A stretch of DNA of 64,000 bases. It comes from Paenibacillus jilunlii (GTDB taxonomy: Bacteria > Bacillota > Bacilli > Paenibacillales > Paenibacillaceae). The first letter of the stretch is position 1, and every line of letters begins with the position of its first letter. Shown here in pieces: positions 35,881 to 44,854 of the stretch. The notes beneath the pieces are model-generated. The model saw only the letters and a list, made by a program, of their open reading frames with translations, searched no databases and was not told the DNA's origin. A program made the position numbers and the translations under genes. The stretch lies in NCBI RefSeq assembly GCF_900102965.1, contig NZ_FNGM01000016.1, positions 1 to 64,000 on the forward strand. The letters are read 5' to 3'.

Positions 35881-35927
35881 TTCCTTGTGCAGAAGCATGA
35901 CTACAAAACGGTAAAGGAGACAGTCCA

Positions 35928-37355
35928 TTGTTGACCAAAGAAAATCCGTTGATATATTCGTTCGAAAATATGGATAAGTATTATTTTTTTGATGTGAATA
36001 AAAATAAAATTATCAATGTCGATGAGGAAATTTATCAAATTATCAATGATCCTGAAGAGATACGTTCAAGCGGGCATCCGGTTATCCAAAAATTAAGGGA
36101 TCAAGGATATCTGTCTAACAATCGCGTGGAAGAAATAAAGCATAGCAATGGAAGAATGCTTGATGAGCTTTTAGGCTATAATTTAAAAAAAATAATTCTC
36201 CAAGTGACTCAAAATTGTAATTTCAGATGCAATTATTGTGTGTATTCGGGGTCTTATGTAAATCGGGTACATAGCAATAAACGAATGGATTTTGCCACTG
36301 CCCAAAAAGGAATAGATTTTCTGATCGAGCACTCTAAGGATGCCAAGGACATCGATATCAGTTTTTATGGCGGCGAGCCGTTGCTGGAGATGAACCTGAT
36401 TATTCAGTGCATGGACTATGCGATAAAAGCGGCCGAAGGGAAAAACGTTTCTTTTAGTTTGACCACGAACGGCAGCCTGCTCAATGAAGCTAATGTGAAG
36501 AGATTGCTGGGCTACAATTTGAGAATTACCGTTAGTATGGATGGGCCTCAAGAAATTCATGATAAGCACCGCACGTTTGCCTCAAACGGTTGCGGAACTT
36601 TTAATGCTGTTTATGATAACATCAAAAGAATTGTAGAAAAGTACCCGGACATCAAAAAAAATCTCTCCTTTTCTATGGTTATGGACCCAACAGCGCAATT
36701 TAATTGTTTAGATGAATTTGTCGCCAGTGAAGAAGAATTCTTCAATGAATCAGCGGTGATCGGAAGTTTTGTATCCAATAATTACCGGAATGACCGCATT
36801 CAATTCAGCGAAAATTTTGTAGGGGAATGGGAATACAGCAAATTCAAATATTTGTTGTTTGTACTGGGCAAGGTTTCCAAGGCGAACAATTCACAATTAA
36901 TCAGAGCCGCCTATCGGGAGCATTTTGAGTATATCAGCAATTCGCACCGGAATATTGCCCCATTAGCCAAACAGGATCACCATTCGGGACCTTGTGTACC
37001 GGGACAAATCCGGTTATTTATGAGTACGGATGCCCATTTTTATCCATGTGAAAGGGTTAGTGAGACATCGGATATTATGAGAATCGGCAATATTGAAGAG
37101 GGGTTCTTTTTTGACAAAATAGAGAAATTATTAAATGTAGGACAACTTACGGAAGAAAACTGTAAGGAGTGCTACGCTTTCCGGAACTGCAGAGTGTGTG
37201 CTTCATTGTCCGATGATGGAAATCAACTGAGCAAGGAAGCAAAACTAAAGGCCTGCCAGGATGTCCGCTACAATTTTGATGAAATGATGAAGGACGTATG
37301 CACCCTAAAAGAATGCGGATTGAAGAAAGAAATGGTTCAGAAGATTACAGGATAA
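35928..37355 (+). CDS. Radical SAM/SPASM peptide maturase (CcpM-like)
   Basis: The 475-residue enzyme has a PqqD-like N-terminal part (about 1-80) that probably grips the leader. The radical SAM core has the cluster motif CNFRCNYC (Cys97, 101, 104), GGEPL and STT-like LTTNGSLL. The C-terminal SPASM region has further Cys (CVPGQIRLFMS, YPCERV, CKECYAFRNCRVC) for one or two extra iron-sulfur clusters. Such enzymes make thioether or other cross-links in Cys-rich peptides. It starts at a TTG eight bases after AAAGGAG. The next gene begins 16 bp after its stop. Confidence 0.93.
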   Translation: MLTKENPLIYSFENMDKYYFFDVNKNKIINVDEEIYQIINDPEEIRSSGHPVIQKLRDQGYLSNNRVEEIKHSNGRMLDELLGYNLKKIILQVTQNCNFRCNYCVYSGSYVNRVHSNKRMDFATAQKGIDFLIEHSKDAKDIDISFYGGEPLLEMNLIIQCMDYAIKAAEGKNVSFSLTTNGSLLNEANVKRLLGYNLRITVSMDGPQEIHDKHRTFASNGCGTFNAVYDNIKRIVEKYPDIKKNLSFSMVMDPTAQFNCLDEFVASEEEFFNESAVIGSFVSNNYRNDRIQFSENFVGEWEYSKFKYLLFVLGKVSKANNSQLIRAAYREHFEYISNSHRNIAPLAKQDHHSGPCVPGQIRLFMSTDAHFYPCERVSETSDIMRIGNIEEGFFFDKIEKLLNVGQLTEENCKECYAFRNCRVCASLSDDGNQLSKEAKLKACQDVRYNFDEMMKDVCTLKECGLKKEMVQKITG

Positions 37356-37371
37356 TGATTTGGAGGGAAGT

Positions 37372-38511
37372 ATGTTGAATAAAGAAAGTGTATTAATCTA
37401 CCCTTACGACTCCCATTTTACTCCCTTGTTAAGAGACAAAGGTTTTGTTGACCATTACAGCAATATCCAGCTTTCCTCTTTGCCCGGATGGGGGTTATGC
37501 GGCAAGGATGCCAGCTATGCTGATGGAGGCGGATTCCTTGGCATTACTGTGAGTCAGGAATTTGAAGAGATTTTGAGCGAAATTGATACTGTAATATTTG
37601 CTGAAGCGGACAATTCATATACGCTGGAAAAGAATATCTACCCCAAAATCTTGAGTGCAATTGAAGCAGGGAAAAACATTATTACCCTTGTTCCATTGAA
37701 TGAAAAAGTAGAAGAAGTACAGGAAAAGTGCGGGAAGAAGGGCAGCTATTTTATAAATTATGGAGACAATAATCTGGATACTGCAGATTTCTTAAATGCT
37801 CTGGCGTTTGGACAAAAAGAAATTATGGATTGTACTACCCCGATCCTTGCAGTCGTTGGCATAGCTGAGAACACTCATAAGTTTCAGTTGCAATTGGATT
37901 TAAAATCCGCTTTTGAAAGCATGGGTTATAAAGTGAGTGTGGTTGGTTCCAGATCCTATTGTGAATTTTTGGGGTTTCATTCGTTTCCAGGGTTTATGAA
38001 AGAATTAATAAGTGAGTCAGATAAAATCTTGTGCTATAACCGGTACATCAAACAGATTGAATCCACTGAGGAGCCGGACCTAATTATCGTAGCTGTACCA
38101 GGCGGCTTTATGCGTTATAACAACAAAATCACCAATGACTTTGGAATTACAGCCTATGAGATTTTTCAGGCGGTTGTTCCCGATGCTGTAGTAGTAAGCC
38201 TGTTTCACGAGAAATATACAGCAGAATATTTGGATGGAATTATGAATTCTATCAAATATAAATTCGGCTTGGATATTGATGCCTTGAATATAACCAACAG
38301 GCAAATTGATTGGGTCGAAATGACTAACTCTAAGCCAAGTTCTGTAAACACATTAACGCTTAATCAAGATTTTATGCAAAAGAGCATTGAGGAATGTAGT
38401 GTTATAACTTCAGTCCCTGTATTTAATGTTCTGGATAAAGGAGACACGGCGAAAATTGCCGATTTAATTGTAGACAAATTATCGGAAGCTGAAATGGCGG
38501 TCAATTTCTAG
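37372..38511 (+). CDS. TIGR04066-type peptide maturation protein with a P-loop-like core
   Basis: The 379-residue protein resembles the TIGR04066 family, known only from radical SAM peptide clusters and of unknown activity. Residues 1-150 form a domain starting LIYPYDSHFTPLLRD. A second domain begins PILAVVGIAENTHKFQLQLD, a P-loop-like strand-turn-helix (G163 to K170) in which His replaces the Gly before Lys; GYKVSVVGSRSY and PDLIIVAVPGG follow. A nucleotide-dependent activity is possible but unproven. ATG 37372 follows GGAGGG; a TTG four codons upstream is less likely. Confidence 0.8.
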   Translation: MLNKESVLIYPYDSHFTPLLRDKGFVDHYSNIQLSSLPGWGLCGKDASYADGGGFLGITVSQEFEEILSEIDTVIFAEADNSYTLEKNIYPKILSAIEAGKNIITLVPLNEKVEEVQEKCGKKGSYFINYGDNNLDTADFLNALAFGQKEIMDCTTPILAVVGIAENTHKFQLQLDLKSAFESMGYKVSVVGSRSYCEFLGFHSFPGFMKELISESDKILCYNRYIKQIESTEEPDLIIVAVPGGFMRYNNKITNDFGITAYEIFQAVVPDAVVVSLFHEKYTAEYLDGIMNSIKYKFGLDIDALNITNRQIDWVEMTNSKPSSVNTLTLNQDFMQKSIEECSVITSVPVFNVLDKGDTAKIADLIVDKLSEAEMAVNF

Positions 38512-38541
38512 GAGCTTAAATATCAGGAATAGCACATAGTT

Positions 38542-38856
38542 ATGAAAGGGATGGTACACTTGGGGATTGTAAGCCAGGAAATCAGTGCTATGGAAATCGC
38601 AGAGTCGCTGAATGAGATATTAAAGAGCAGATTGCTGATAGATACCGATTCATGGGGGCAAGACAAATACAACCGGAATTTTCTTGAACGGAACGTGAAT
38701 ATGAAAGCAAGGCATCTGCTTAGATTATATTTTGAAATTGAAGCAAATTTCGGCATTTCTATTCCGGAAAAGGATATTGTATCAGGTGATTTTAACACGA
38801 TATCCAAAATTTCTACAATTATTCACAGGGAAATTAAAAATAAAACTACTAGGTAG
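38542..38856 (+). CDS. Acyl-carrier-related protein of the peptide cluster
   Basis: The product (up to 104 residues) has the helical pattern of an acyl carrier protein, ending FEIEANFGISIPEKDI then FNTISKISTII, like the helix 2 to helix 4 region of ACPs. The DSL attachment motif should come just before (near NVNMKARHLL), but there is no Ser there, so it cannot carry phosphopantetheine in the usual way. Families called ACP-related are known in CcpM clusters. The start is uncertain: ATG 38542 has no good site, ATG 38551 has GAAAGGG close by. It overlaps no other coding gene if the protease starts at 38867. Confidence 0.75.
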   Translation: MKGMVHLGIVSQEISAMEIAESLNEILKSRLLIDTDSWGQDKYNRNFLERNVNMKARHLLRLYFEIEANFGISIPEKDIVSGDFNTISKISTIIHREIKNKTTR

Positions 38857-38866
38857 TGGTAGTAGA

Positions 38867-40210
38867 ATGAAGGCCCATAATCCAATAGATGTTTGCCTCA
38901 TTGATGACGGTGTAAATGAATATCCGTTTCATATTGGCACTCTAAAATATAATAAAGAAATAAAAGATAATCTAAAAATAATCAATCGGAAGCATTATGA
39001 TCAACATCTAAAAAGCCACGGTACGGTATGTGCAGGAATCATAAAAAAATATGCACCCGCCGCCAGACTTTCCAGCGTTAAGATCTTAAATGAAAAAAAT
39101 AACCGCAAAGGCACAACTAAACAATTGATTACAGCATTATATTGGTGTCTGGCTAACCATATCAAAATCGTCAATCTCAGTTTAGGGTCAACCTCTTTTT
39201 TGGATTTTGCCGCCATTCGGGATTGTGTAAATGAAGTGGCGGAACAGGGCGTTATTATGGTAGCCGCATCTAATAATAACGGCCTCTTTACTTTGCCGGC
39301 AAGTTTAACAAATGTAATAGGAGTAAAGAGTTCCGATGACCTGAACTCCAATTCATATGTGTTTGATCCTTATCCTTATGATGGAGTAGATGTGATTACA
39401 AGCGGTAAACATTCTATTCCATCAGAACAAGGTGAGGTTTTTGAGACGAACAATTCCAATAGTTTTGCTGCTCCTTTTATAACCGGCAGAGTACACGGGA
39501 TCCTCACTGAGAACCCTTTTTTTACTTTAGAAGATATCAAAAAAGAACTGTATACTCATTCCATTTCAAATAAAAGCAGCTATAACCCCTACTTAATTAT
39601 AAATCCAGATTGTATGATGAAAAAAAAGGAATACAGCATATCACCCGTAAAAGAGGGTGTTCATGAAATAAGAATGCTCTCACCCGAGAACTTGAACGAA
39701 CAAAAAGTTAGGATATGGAGCAGTGAATTCTATGGAACTTATATCCATGGGCTGCTGAAAACAATGAATACAATCGATCCTCCTGTTCCTGTAATATTAA
39801 TTATCGGTTACTTAAGGAAGGAATTCTCAATTGCACTAAATCATTTTTTCCATAAGGATAAATTCTACCCGGTCATGATATCAGATCATTCCTCCGATAT
39901 CTTTGACGGTTTCGAATACCTGCCTGAAGGGATCGGCTGCTCAGCGTTTTTCGGATTCATTCACCAAAAATACAAATGTGATGTAATTATTTTTGCAAGT
40001 GAAGCCTCTGATTCAAACGACTTTGGAGATTACCCGTTTGATATTACAATTAATCTGTCGGAAAGAAATGATTCGACTAAAAAACATTTTGTTTATGATT
40101 ATAATCAACAAGAGGAAATTATGGATGTTTCGATATATGCAAATCACAAGACATTAAGCAAAGACGTTAGAAGAACTTATAAATCCTTACAGAAAATATT
40201 AACGAGTTAA
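38867..40210 (+). CDS. Subtilisin-like (S8) serine protease with extra C-terminal domain
   Basis: The 447-residue protein has no signal peptide. Its protease domain (1-250) has the triad Asp13 (LIDDGVN), His51 (SHGTVCAG) and Ser199 (NSNSFAAP), with AASNNN as oxyanion region. The serine box differs from the usual GTSMAxP. Residues 300-447 form a domain not found in plain subtilases; VPVILIIGYLRKEFSIAL and the FEYLP segment resemble the P-loop-like part of the TIGR04066-type neighbour. Being cytoplasmic and in the cluster, it is the likely leader peptidase. The ATG is taken 10 bp after the ACP-like stop; the longer upstream frame overlaps that gene. Confidence 0.85.
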   Translation: MKAHNPIDVCLIDDGVNEYPFHIGTLKYNKEIKDNLKIINRKHYDQHLKSHGTVCAGIIKKYAPAARLSSVKILNEKNNRKGTTKQLITALYWCLANHIKIVNLSLGSTSFLDFAAIRDCVNEVAEQGVIMVAASNNNGLFTLPASLTNVIGVKSSDDLNSNSYVFDPYPYDGVDVITSGKHSIPSEQGEVFETNNSNSFAAPFITGRVHGILTENPFFTLEDIKKELYTHSISNKSSYNPYLIINPDCMMKKKEYSISPVKEGVHEIRMLSPENLNEQKVRIWSSEFYGTYIHGLLKTMNTIDPPVPVILIIGYLRKEFSIALNHFFHKDKFYPVMISDHSSDIFDGFEYLPEGIGCSAFFGFIHQKYKCDVIIFASEASDSNDFGDYPFDITINLSERNDSTKKHFVYDYNQQEEIMDVSIYANHKTLSKDVRRTYKSLQKILTS

Positions 40211-40230
40211 AGCGTGGCAGCTTGTTGAAG

Positions 40231-40272
40231 GAAAGGCCGGGAACCCTCTGTTAGGGGCTCCCGGCCTTTTGT
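40231..40272. terminator. Terminator at the right edge of the peptide cluster
   Basis: AAAGGCCGGGA pairs with CCCGGCCTTT, with an inner CCCT/GGGG helix, and is flanked by T and A runs. It lies between convergent genes and probably serves both. Confidence 0.88.
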
Positions 40273-40282
40273 GTAGGAGTAA

Positions 40283-41122
40283 TCAGTGTGTATCGGTTGC
40301 ACGGCTGCGAAGGGCCAGCTGCCCTTCGCCACTGCGCAGAGTCAGTTTGGCGAGTTGAACGGCAACTGTGGTTGACAGCACGGCCAGCAGGGTGCCGCCA
40401 AGCATGTCAGTCAGCCAGTGAATGCCGAGATAGAAGATGCCGAACACTATAATGACTGCGGACACAGTGGTGATCGCCATCCAGCGGCGGTTGCCGGAGC
40501 GGAAGGCGAGCAGGGCGGTGGTTACAGAGATTGCGGTGTGAAGGCTCGGGAAGCAATTGTCCAGACCTGAGAGCGGCCTGTACTCCTGCTCAAATCTCGG
40601 GAAGACATCCAGCATGGTAAACCGGACGCCTGCCGGTACATAGGACCATACTTCATTCACCGGGAAATACAAATAAAACGGAATGGCAATGGCATAGTTG
40701 ATGATAATCGCATAGCAGGTTGCGTAGAGCATGACACGGTTCTTATCCAGCAGGTAGACACCCAGAGAAGCAGCCAGCACGGCTTGAAGCATAAAAATGT
40801 AGAAGAATACAATGATTGGCGTCAGCCAGGGAGCAAAGAACAAATGCTGCAGGTCCCTGACAAAATGACCTTCAAGCCCAAAAACAAAAGACGTGTAATC
40901 GGAAGTAATATGAAGCTTCTTCTCAATTTGCAGTTCGTATTTATTCACGGCCAGCACACCGAACATTCCTGCTACGAGCAGCAGAAATTTATATGAGCGG
41001 ACAAGTTCCTTTCCGATCTCCACAAAAGCCAGCAGAGGATTGCGACGGGCACCGAGCCACATCAATACAGTTACAATTACAACGGTGTACAGCACTACAT
41101 AGTTCATAGATTGGTAAAGCAA
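40283..41122 (-). CDS. PAP2-superfamily membrane phosphatase-like protein
   Basis: The 279-residue membrane protein has about six helices and the PAP2 motifs CFPSLHTAIS and GIHWLTDMLGG, carrying the two catalytic histidines. The K-x6-RP motif is replaced by a form typical of the inositol-phosphorylceramide-synthase-like branch. It may dephosphorylate a lipid phosphate or transfer a head group. The start is a TTG 11 bases after AAGGAGG; an internal ATG five codons on is the alternative. Confidence 0.85.
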   Translation of the reverse strand: MLYQSMNYVVLYTVVIVTVLMWLGARRNPLLAFVEIGKELVRSYKFLLLVAGMFGVLAVNKYELQIEKKLHITSDYTSFVFGLEGHFVRDLQHLFFAPWLTPIIVFFYIFMLQAVLAASLGVYLLDKNRVMLYATCYAIIINYAIAIPFYLYFPVNEVWSYVPAGVRFTMLDVFPRFEQEYRPLSGLDNCFPSLHTAISVTTALLAFRSGNRRWMAITTVSAVIIVFGIFYLGIHWLTDMLGGTLLAVLSTTVAVQLAKLTLRSGEGQLALRSRATDTH

Positions 41123-41212
41123 AACAATCGAAGCCTCCTTGATCCCGCATGTAAAGTCAGATGAATCCAGTTTACCATATTTTCAAGAGCAGGTTTCGAT
41201 TATATTGAAATT

Positions 41213-41605
41213 TTAGGATTTATGTAAATTAACCCCGAATATCCCACCGAATGCTGCGATGCCCGCGGCTGCCAGAATCCACAAGCAATCGATGCCTGCA
41301 GGAGCACTGTCCAGCGCCAGAAAACCAATCAGCAGGACAATAATGCCGTAGAACGCTCCCGTAATTCCCCCATGATACCAGCCTTTGCCGGGGGCTCTCC
41401 GCCCTGCAGTCAATCCGCCGAAGGCGGCAGCAATACCATGTACAATATAAGTGTACATAGTAAGGTCCTGTTCTTCCAGTCCGCTTCCCCAGAGTAAAAG
41501 GGAGAGAACCATCGCCCCCAGCAGCATCCACAGAAAAGCGCGGCATAAACCTGATAACACTGGACTCGATATTCTCCACGAGAATAGACGCCGGATTAAA
41601 TACAT
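41213..41605 (-). CDS. TIGR04086-family membrane protein
   Basis: The 130-residue protein has four membrane helices (FLWMLLGAMVLSLLLWG, YIVHGIAAAFGGLTAGRRA, GITGAFYGIIVLLIGFL, IAAFGGIFGVN). It resembles the TIGR04086 family of Firmicutes, whose job is unknown and whose genes commonly lie near yajC and secDF. The start at 41605 follows AGGAGGTCATACC. Confidence 0.85.
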   Translation of the reverse strand: MYLIRRLFSWRISSPVLSGLCRAFLWMLLGAMVLSLLLWGSGLEEQDLTMYTYIVHGIAAAFGGLTAGRRAPGKGWYHGGITGAFYGIIVLLIGFLALDSAPAGIDCLWILAAAGIAAFGGIFGVNLHKS

Positions 41606-41659
41606 GGTATGACCTCCTAAAAGTTTTTTGAGCGTTATTGTACACAAGGAATGATTACT

Positions 41660-41718
41660 AACTATTGTATGGGGGGGCTTGCCCCAATAGTACACGAAAA
41701 GGGCTTAAAGCCCTTTTA
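41660..41718. terminator. Hairpins between TIGR04086 and DUF421 genes
   Basis: ACTATTG/CAATAGT forms one small stem (about 41661-41692). AAAAGGGCT-TAA-AGCCCTTTT at 41697-41717 is a perfect 9-bp stem ending in T on the plus strand. Both genes point away from it, so the role is unclear. Confidence 0.55.
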
Positions 41719-41836
41719 CCATTAATTAATAAGCCCGCTTCCGAATGTTCCCTTGGTTGAGGGGCCAGAATAGGGGTACATTATTTTGCCCGGCACGATG
41801 GCGGCGGGTGACCAATGGAAGGAGAGCGAAGAAAAT

Positions 41837-42604
41837 ATGTTCCAGCATATTTCCGGCCGTATCTTGATGACTGTGCTGATGTATATCTTCATTTTCCTGT
41901 GCATGCGGATTATGGGCAAACGGGAAATCGGCAAGCTCTCGGTATTTGATTTGACGATCTCCATCATGATTGCCGAGATTGCCATATTTTCCATAGAAGA
42001 TATTGAACGGCCGATTTATGATGGGTTGGTGCCAATGGCAACATTGGTGCTGATTCAGGTCCTGGTGGCCCAGTTCAGCCTGAAGAGCAGAAAGCTGCGG
42101 CTCCTGATCGACGGCAAACCCAGCATTCTGATCTCCAATGGCAAGCTGCATCGCGGGGAAATGCGCAAGCAGCGGTATAATATTGATGATCTGCTGCTTC
42201 AGCTTCGCGGACAAAATATCGACAGTCCCGCCGATGTGGAGTTTGCAATCTTAGAAACCAGCGGCCAGCTTACAGTTATTGAAAAGAACAAGGGAATATC
42301 CTCCAGCAATCAGAGCGGCAACAGCAGTTCAACCGCCGAAGTCAGAGAGAAGACCAAGCCTTCCGAAGAGAACAGCGCAGGCAGCGTTAAGCTTCCGAGC
42401 CATAAAATCAGATATGAGGGCCTGCCGATTCCGCTTATCATGGACGGTAAGGTTCAGGACCACAATCTGGAGATGATCGGCAAGACGCGATTCTGGCTGA
42501 GAACCCAGATTCGCCAAAAAGGCGTCTCGGATTTCAGGGATGTGTTTCTCTGCTCCATTAACCATAAGGGAGAAATTTATGTAGACCGTCTGGATATGCG
42601 TTGA
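41837..42604 (+). CDS. DUF421 (YetF-like) membrane protein
   Basis: The 255-residue protein has three membrane helices in residues 8-80 and a cytoplasmic tail. The family core is present: MRIMGKREIGKLSVFDLTIS, then KPSILISNGKLHRGEMRKQRYNIDDLL and QLRGQ. A polar, Ser-rich insert (about 158-185, SSSNQSGNSSSTAE) splits the tail. ATG 41837 follows GGAAGGAGAG. The function of DUF421 proteins is not settled. Confidence 0.88.
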   Translation: MFQHISGRILMTVLMYIFIFLCMRIMGKREIGKLSVFDLTISIMIAEIAIFSIEDIERPIYDGLVPMATLVLIQVLVAQFSLKSRKLRLLIDGKPSILISNGKLHRGEMRKQRYNIDDLLLQLRGQNIDSPADVEFAILETSGQLTVIEKNKGISSSNQSGNSSSTAEVREKTKPSEENSAGSVKLPSHKIRYEGLPIPLIMDGKVQDHNLEMIGKTRFWLRTQIRQKGVSDFRDVFLCSINHKGEIYVDRLDMR

Positions 42605-42608
42605 AGCT

Positions 42609-44207
42609 TCAGCGCCATTTTTTGATAAAAGGCACCCGGTCCAGATCACGAATGGAGATTAGGCCTGATAACAGACAGATTCCGAAATAGAGCGCCATCC
42701 CGCTGCCGGCAGCGAACAAGAATTGGGCCCACTGCGCAGTGGCGATTGGCACAGAGGTATAGATATAAGACATCCCGGCAGCCATAATAATCATCGCGGC
42801 AAGTGTTTTGAGCGGATCAGCGAGCCTGAGTGACAATGAGATCAGCCGGACCAAGCTGAACCCATGAAGCAGAGTTACCAGAATACTGTTGATGATAATC
42901 GCGATAATCGCACCGTAGATTCCATACTGGGGCTGTGAGGCCAGCAGGAGAATAAGCGCGATTTTGACGACCGCTCCAATCAGCGTGTTGACCAGTGCCC
43001 TACCTGGACGCTCCATGGCCTGCAAGGCAGCCTGCAGCGGTGCTTGGACATATAAAAACAATGCAAAAGGGGCCATCATCCGCAGCATCGGGGCGGTGTC
43101 GGCATTGCCGTACATCAGCGTACAGAGCGGTACGGCAAAAATGTACATAACCGCAGCAAACGGGGCACCGGTTACCATGGCCAGGCGCAGCGCCTGATGC
43201 ATTCTTTTGTGAATTGTGGGCAGATCACGGCGCGCCGAAGCTTCCGACAGGGAAGGCACGAGCGATACCGCAAGCGAAGAGCTGAGCACCCCCGGCAGCA
43301 GCAGCAAAGGAATTACCATCCCCTGCAGTGACCCATACTGTGCGGTAGCAGCTGCCGTAGCAATACCGGCGAGGGCAAGACTGCGGGCCGTGATAATGGA
43401 TTCCAGCAGATAAGAGAAAGAACCCACCAGCCGTCCGGCAGTGACAGGCACAGAAATTCGGATCAGCCGCTTGAATATGGAATGATTTTTGGCGGGAGAG
43501 GCCGTTTTTACGGGGGGTTCCGGCACAGGGACTGGTGTGGTTGCTATGGGAGATAATTCTGCTTTCTTGTCCCTTTTTACGATAAAATAATATTGCCACA
43601 AGAGCGCCAGCATGCCGGCAATCTCTCCAACCGTTACACCCAGCATGGCTCCTGCTGCCGCATAAGCAACCCCTCTGGGAAGCAGAAGCCAGGAGAACCA
43701 TAGCATAAAAACAATCCGGATAACCGATTCCAGGACTGAGGACAGCGCCGAAGGAATCATGTTCTGTCTGCCCTGAAAATACCCCCTGTAGATCGCAGAA
43801 ACGGCAACAATAGCAATCATCGGTGTCATGCTGACGAAGGTGTAATAGACCCGGCTGTCGGTCAGAATCACATTGGAGACCCAGGAAGCGCCGGATAATG
43901 CGAGCAGCGTGAAAAAAACACCAAGTCCGAGACTAAGGGCCAGTCCGCTGTGCAGAATCCGCCGGGATTCCTCTGGGCGTCCTTCTCCTTCGGCTTCAGC
44001 GACCATTTTGGCAATGGCCAGCGGAATCCCCCCGGTGATGATCGTAATCAGCACAATGAAAAACGGATAACCGAGCTGATACAGGCCTACACCCTCGGCG
44101 CCGATCACACGCGGTAAAATAATTCGCGGAATAAAGCCGAGCATCCGGTTAATGATGCCTGCGGCCAGCAGTATCAAGGTTCCTTGAATAAAGCTCTGTT
44201 TCCTCAA
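42609..44207 (-). CDS. spoVB: SpoVB-type flippase of the MOP superfamily
   Basis: The 532-residue protein has about 14 membrane helices and starts KQSFIQGTLILLAAGIINR, MLGFIPRIILPRVIGAEGVG, the SpoVB/MurJ-like signature. SpoVB is needed for spore cortex assembly, probably moving lipid-linked precursors. The start is a TTG seven bases after GAAGGAG. Its 3' end is 5 bp from the convergent DUF421 gene. A short polar insert (about 215-245, TPVPVPEPPVK) sits between helices. Confidence 0.9.
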   Translation of the reverse strand: MRKQSFIQGTLILLAAGIINRMLGFIPRIILPRVIGAEGVGLYQLGYPFFIVLITIITGGIPLAIAKMVAEAEGEGRPEESRRILHSGLALSLGLGVFFTLLALSGASWVSNVILTDSRVYYTFVSMTPMIAIVAVSAIYRGYFQGRQNMIPSALSSVLESVIRIVFMLWFSWLLLPRGVAYAAAGAMLGVTVGEIAGMLALLWQYYFIVKRDKKAELSPIATTPVPVPEPPVKTASPAKNHSIFKRLIRISVPVTAGRLVGSFSYLLESIITARSLALAGIATAAATAQYGSLQGMVIPLLLLPGVLSSSLAVSLVPSLSEASARRDLPTIHKRMHQALRLAMVTGAPFAAVMYIFAVPLCTLMYGNADTAPMLRMMAPFALFLYVQAPLQAALQAMERPGRALVNTLIGAVVKIALILLLASQPQYGIYGAIIAIIINSILVTLLHGFSLVRLISLSLRLADPLKTLAAMIIMAAGMSYIYTSVPIATAQWAQFLFAAGSGMALYFGICLLSGLISIRDLDRVPFIKKWR

Positions 44208-44383
44208 AGGGCACTCCTTCTTCCCACAAGTAGTCTCTCTTACATTGATATGCGGATGATAGGCTTTTCCATGACAAGCTTTATCGGTGACAACTTTTCA
44301 GCCGGAAGAAGGAAACTAGGGAAGTCTGGTCGAATACTATTTGTGAACATGCATAAGCGAGGTATCTTTGGAGGTGTCAACAC

Positions 44384-44638
44384 GTGGAATCGGAAGAATG
44401 GAGTTATGAACAGCTTAGTGATGAAATCGAAGCCATGTGCCGCAGCAAAGCGGAGGAATTTCGGCTCCTCGGCTATGAATATGTAACAGGCAAGGATATC
44501 TGGGACTGCGTCAGCCGCAACTATGACAAGGAAGGCAGACCCGCCCTGCATAAGCTGGTGAATGATATCTATTCACTCAAGGCCAATAGTTATATGAACT
44601 ATTTGACTATTGCCGCTTATCGCGGTTTGAACGTATAA
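44384..44638 (+). CDS. ComN-like post-transcriptional regulator
   Basis: The 84-residue protein matches the ComN family in size and pattern (SDEIEAMCRSKAEEFRLLGY, KDIWDCVSRNYDKEG, NDIYSLKANSYMNYLTIAAY). In Bacillus ComN affects comE mRNA and lies beside secDF. It begins at GTG eight bases after TTTGGAGG. Confidence 0.85.
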   Translation: MESEEWSYEQLSDEIEAMCRSKAEEFRLLGYEYVTGKDIWDCVSRNYDKEGRPALHKLVNDIYSLKANSYMNYLTIAAYRGLNV

Positions 44639-44854
44639 AAAGGAACGATTTACTTTTGCAAACAGGTTCAGGAAGCGTTAAAGTAAGAGAAGAGCATTCA
44701 GCATTTCCTATGAAAAACGGATGGCATGCCGCATGAGCAGAGCCGGCCGTTTCTTTGTGTGAGAACCGTAACGTCCTTTCTGCTTGAATTGACGGTGATT
44801 TCGCACGTAGCTATAATAGGAATATTGAGTAATGAAAGGGGAACTAGCAAGAGC

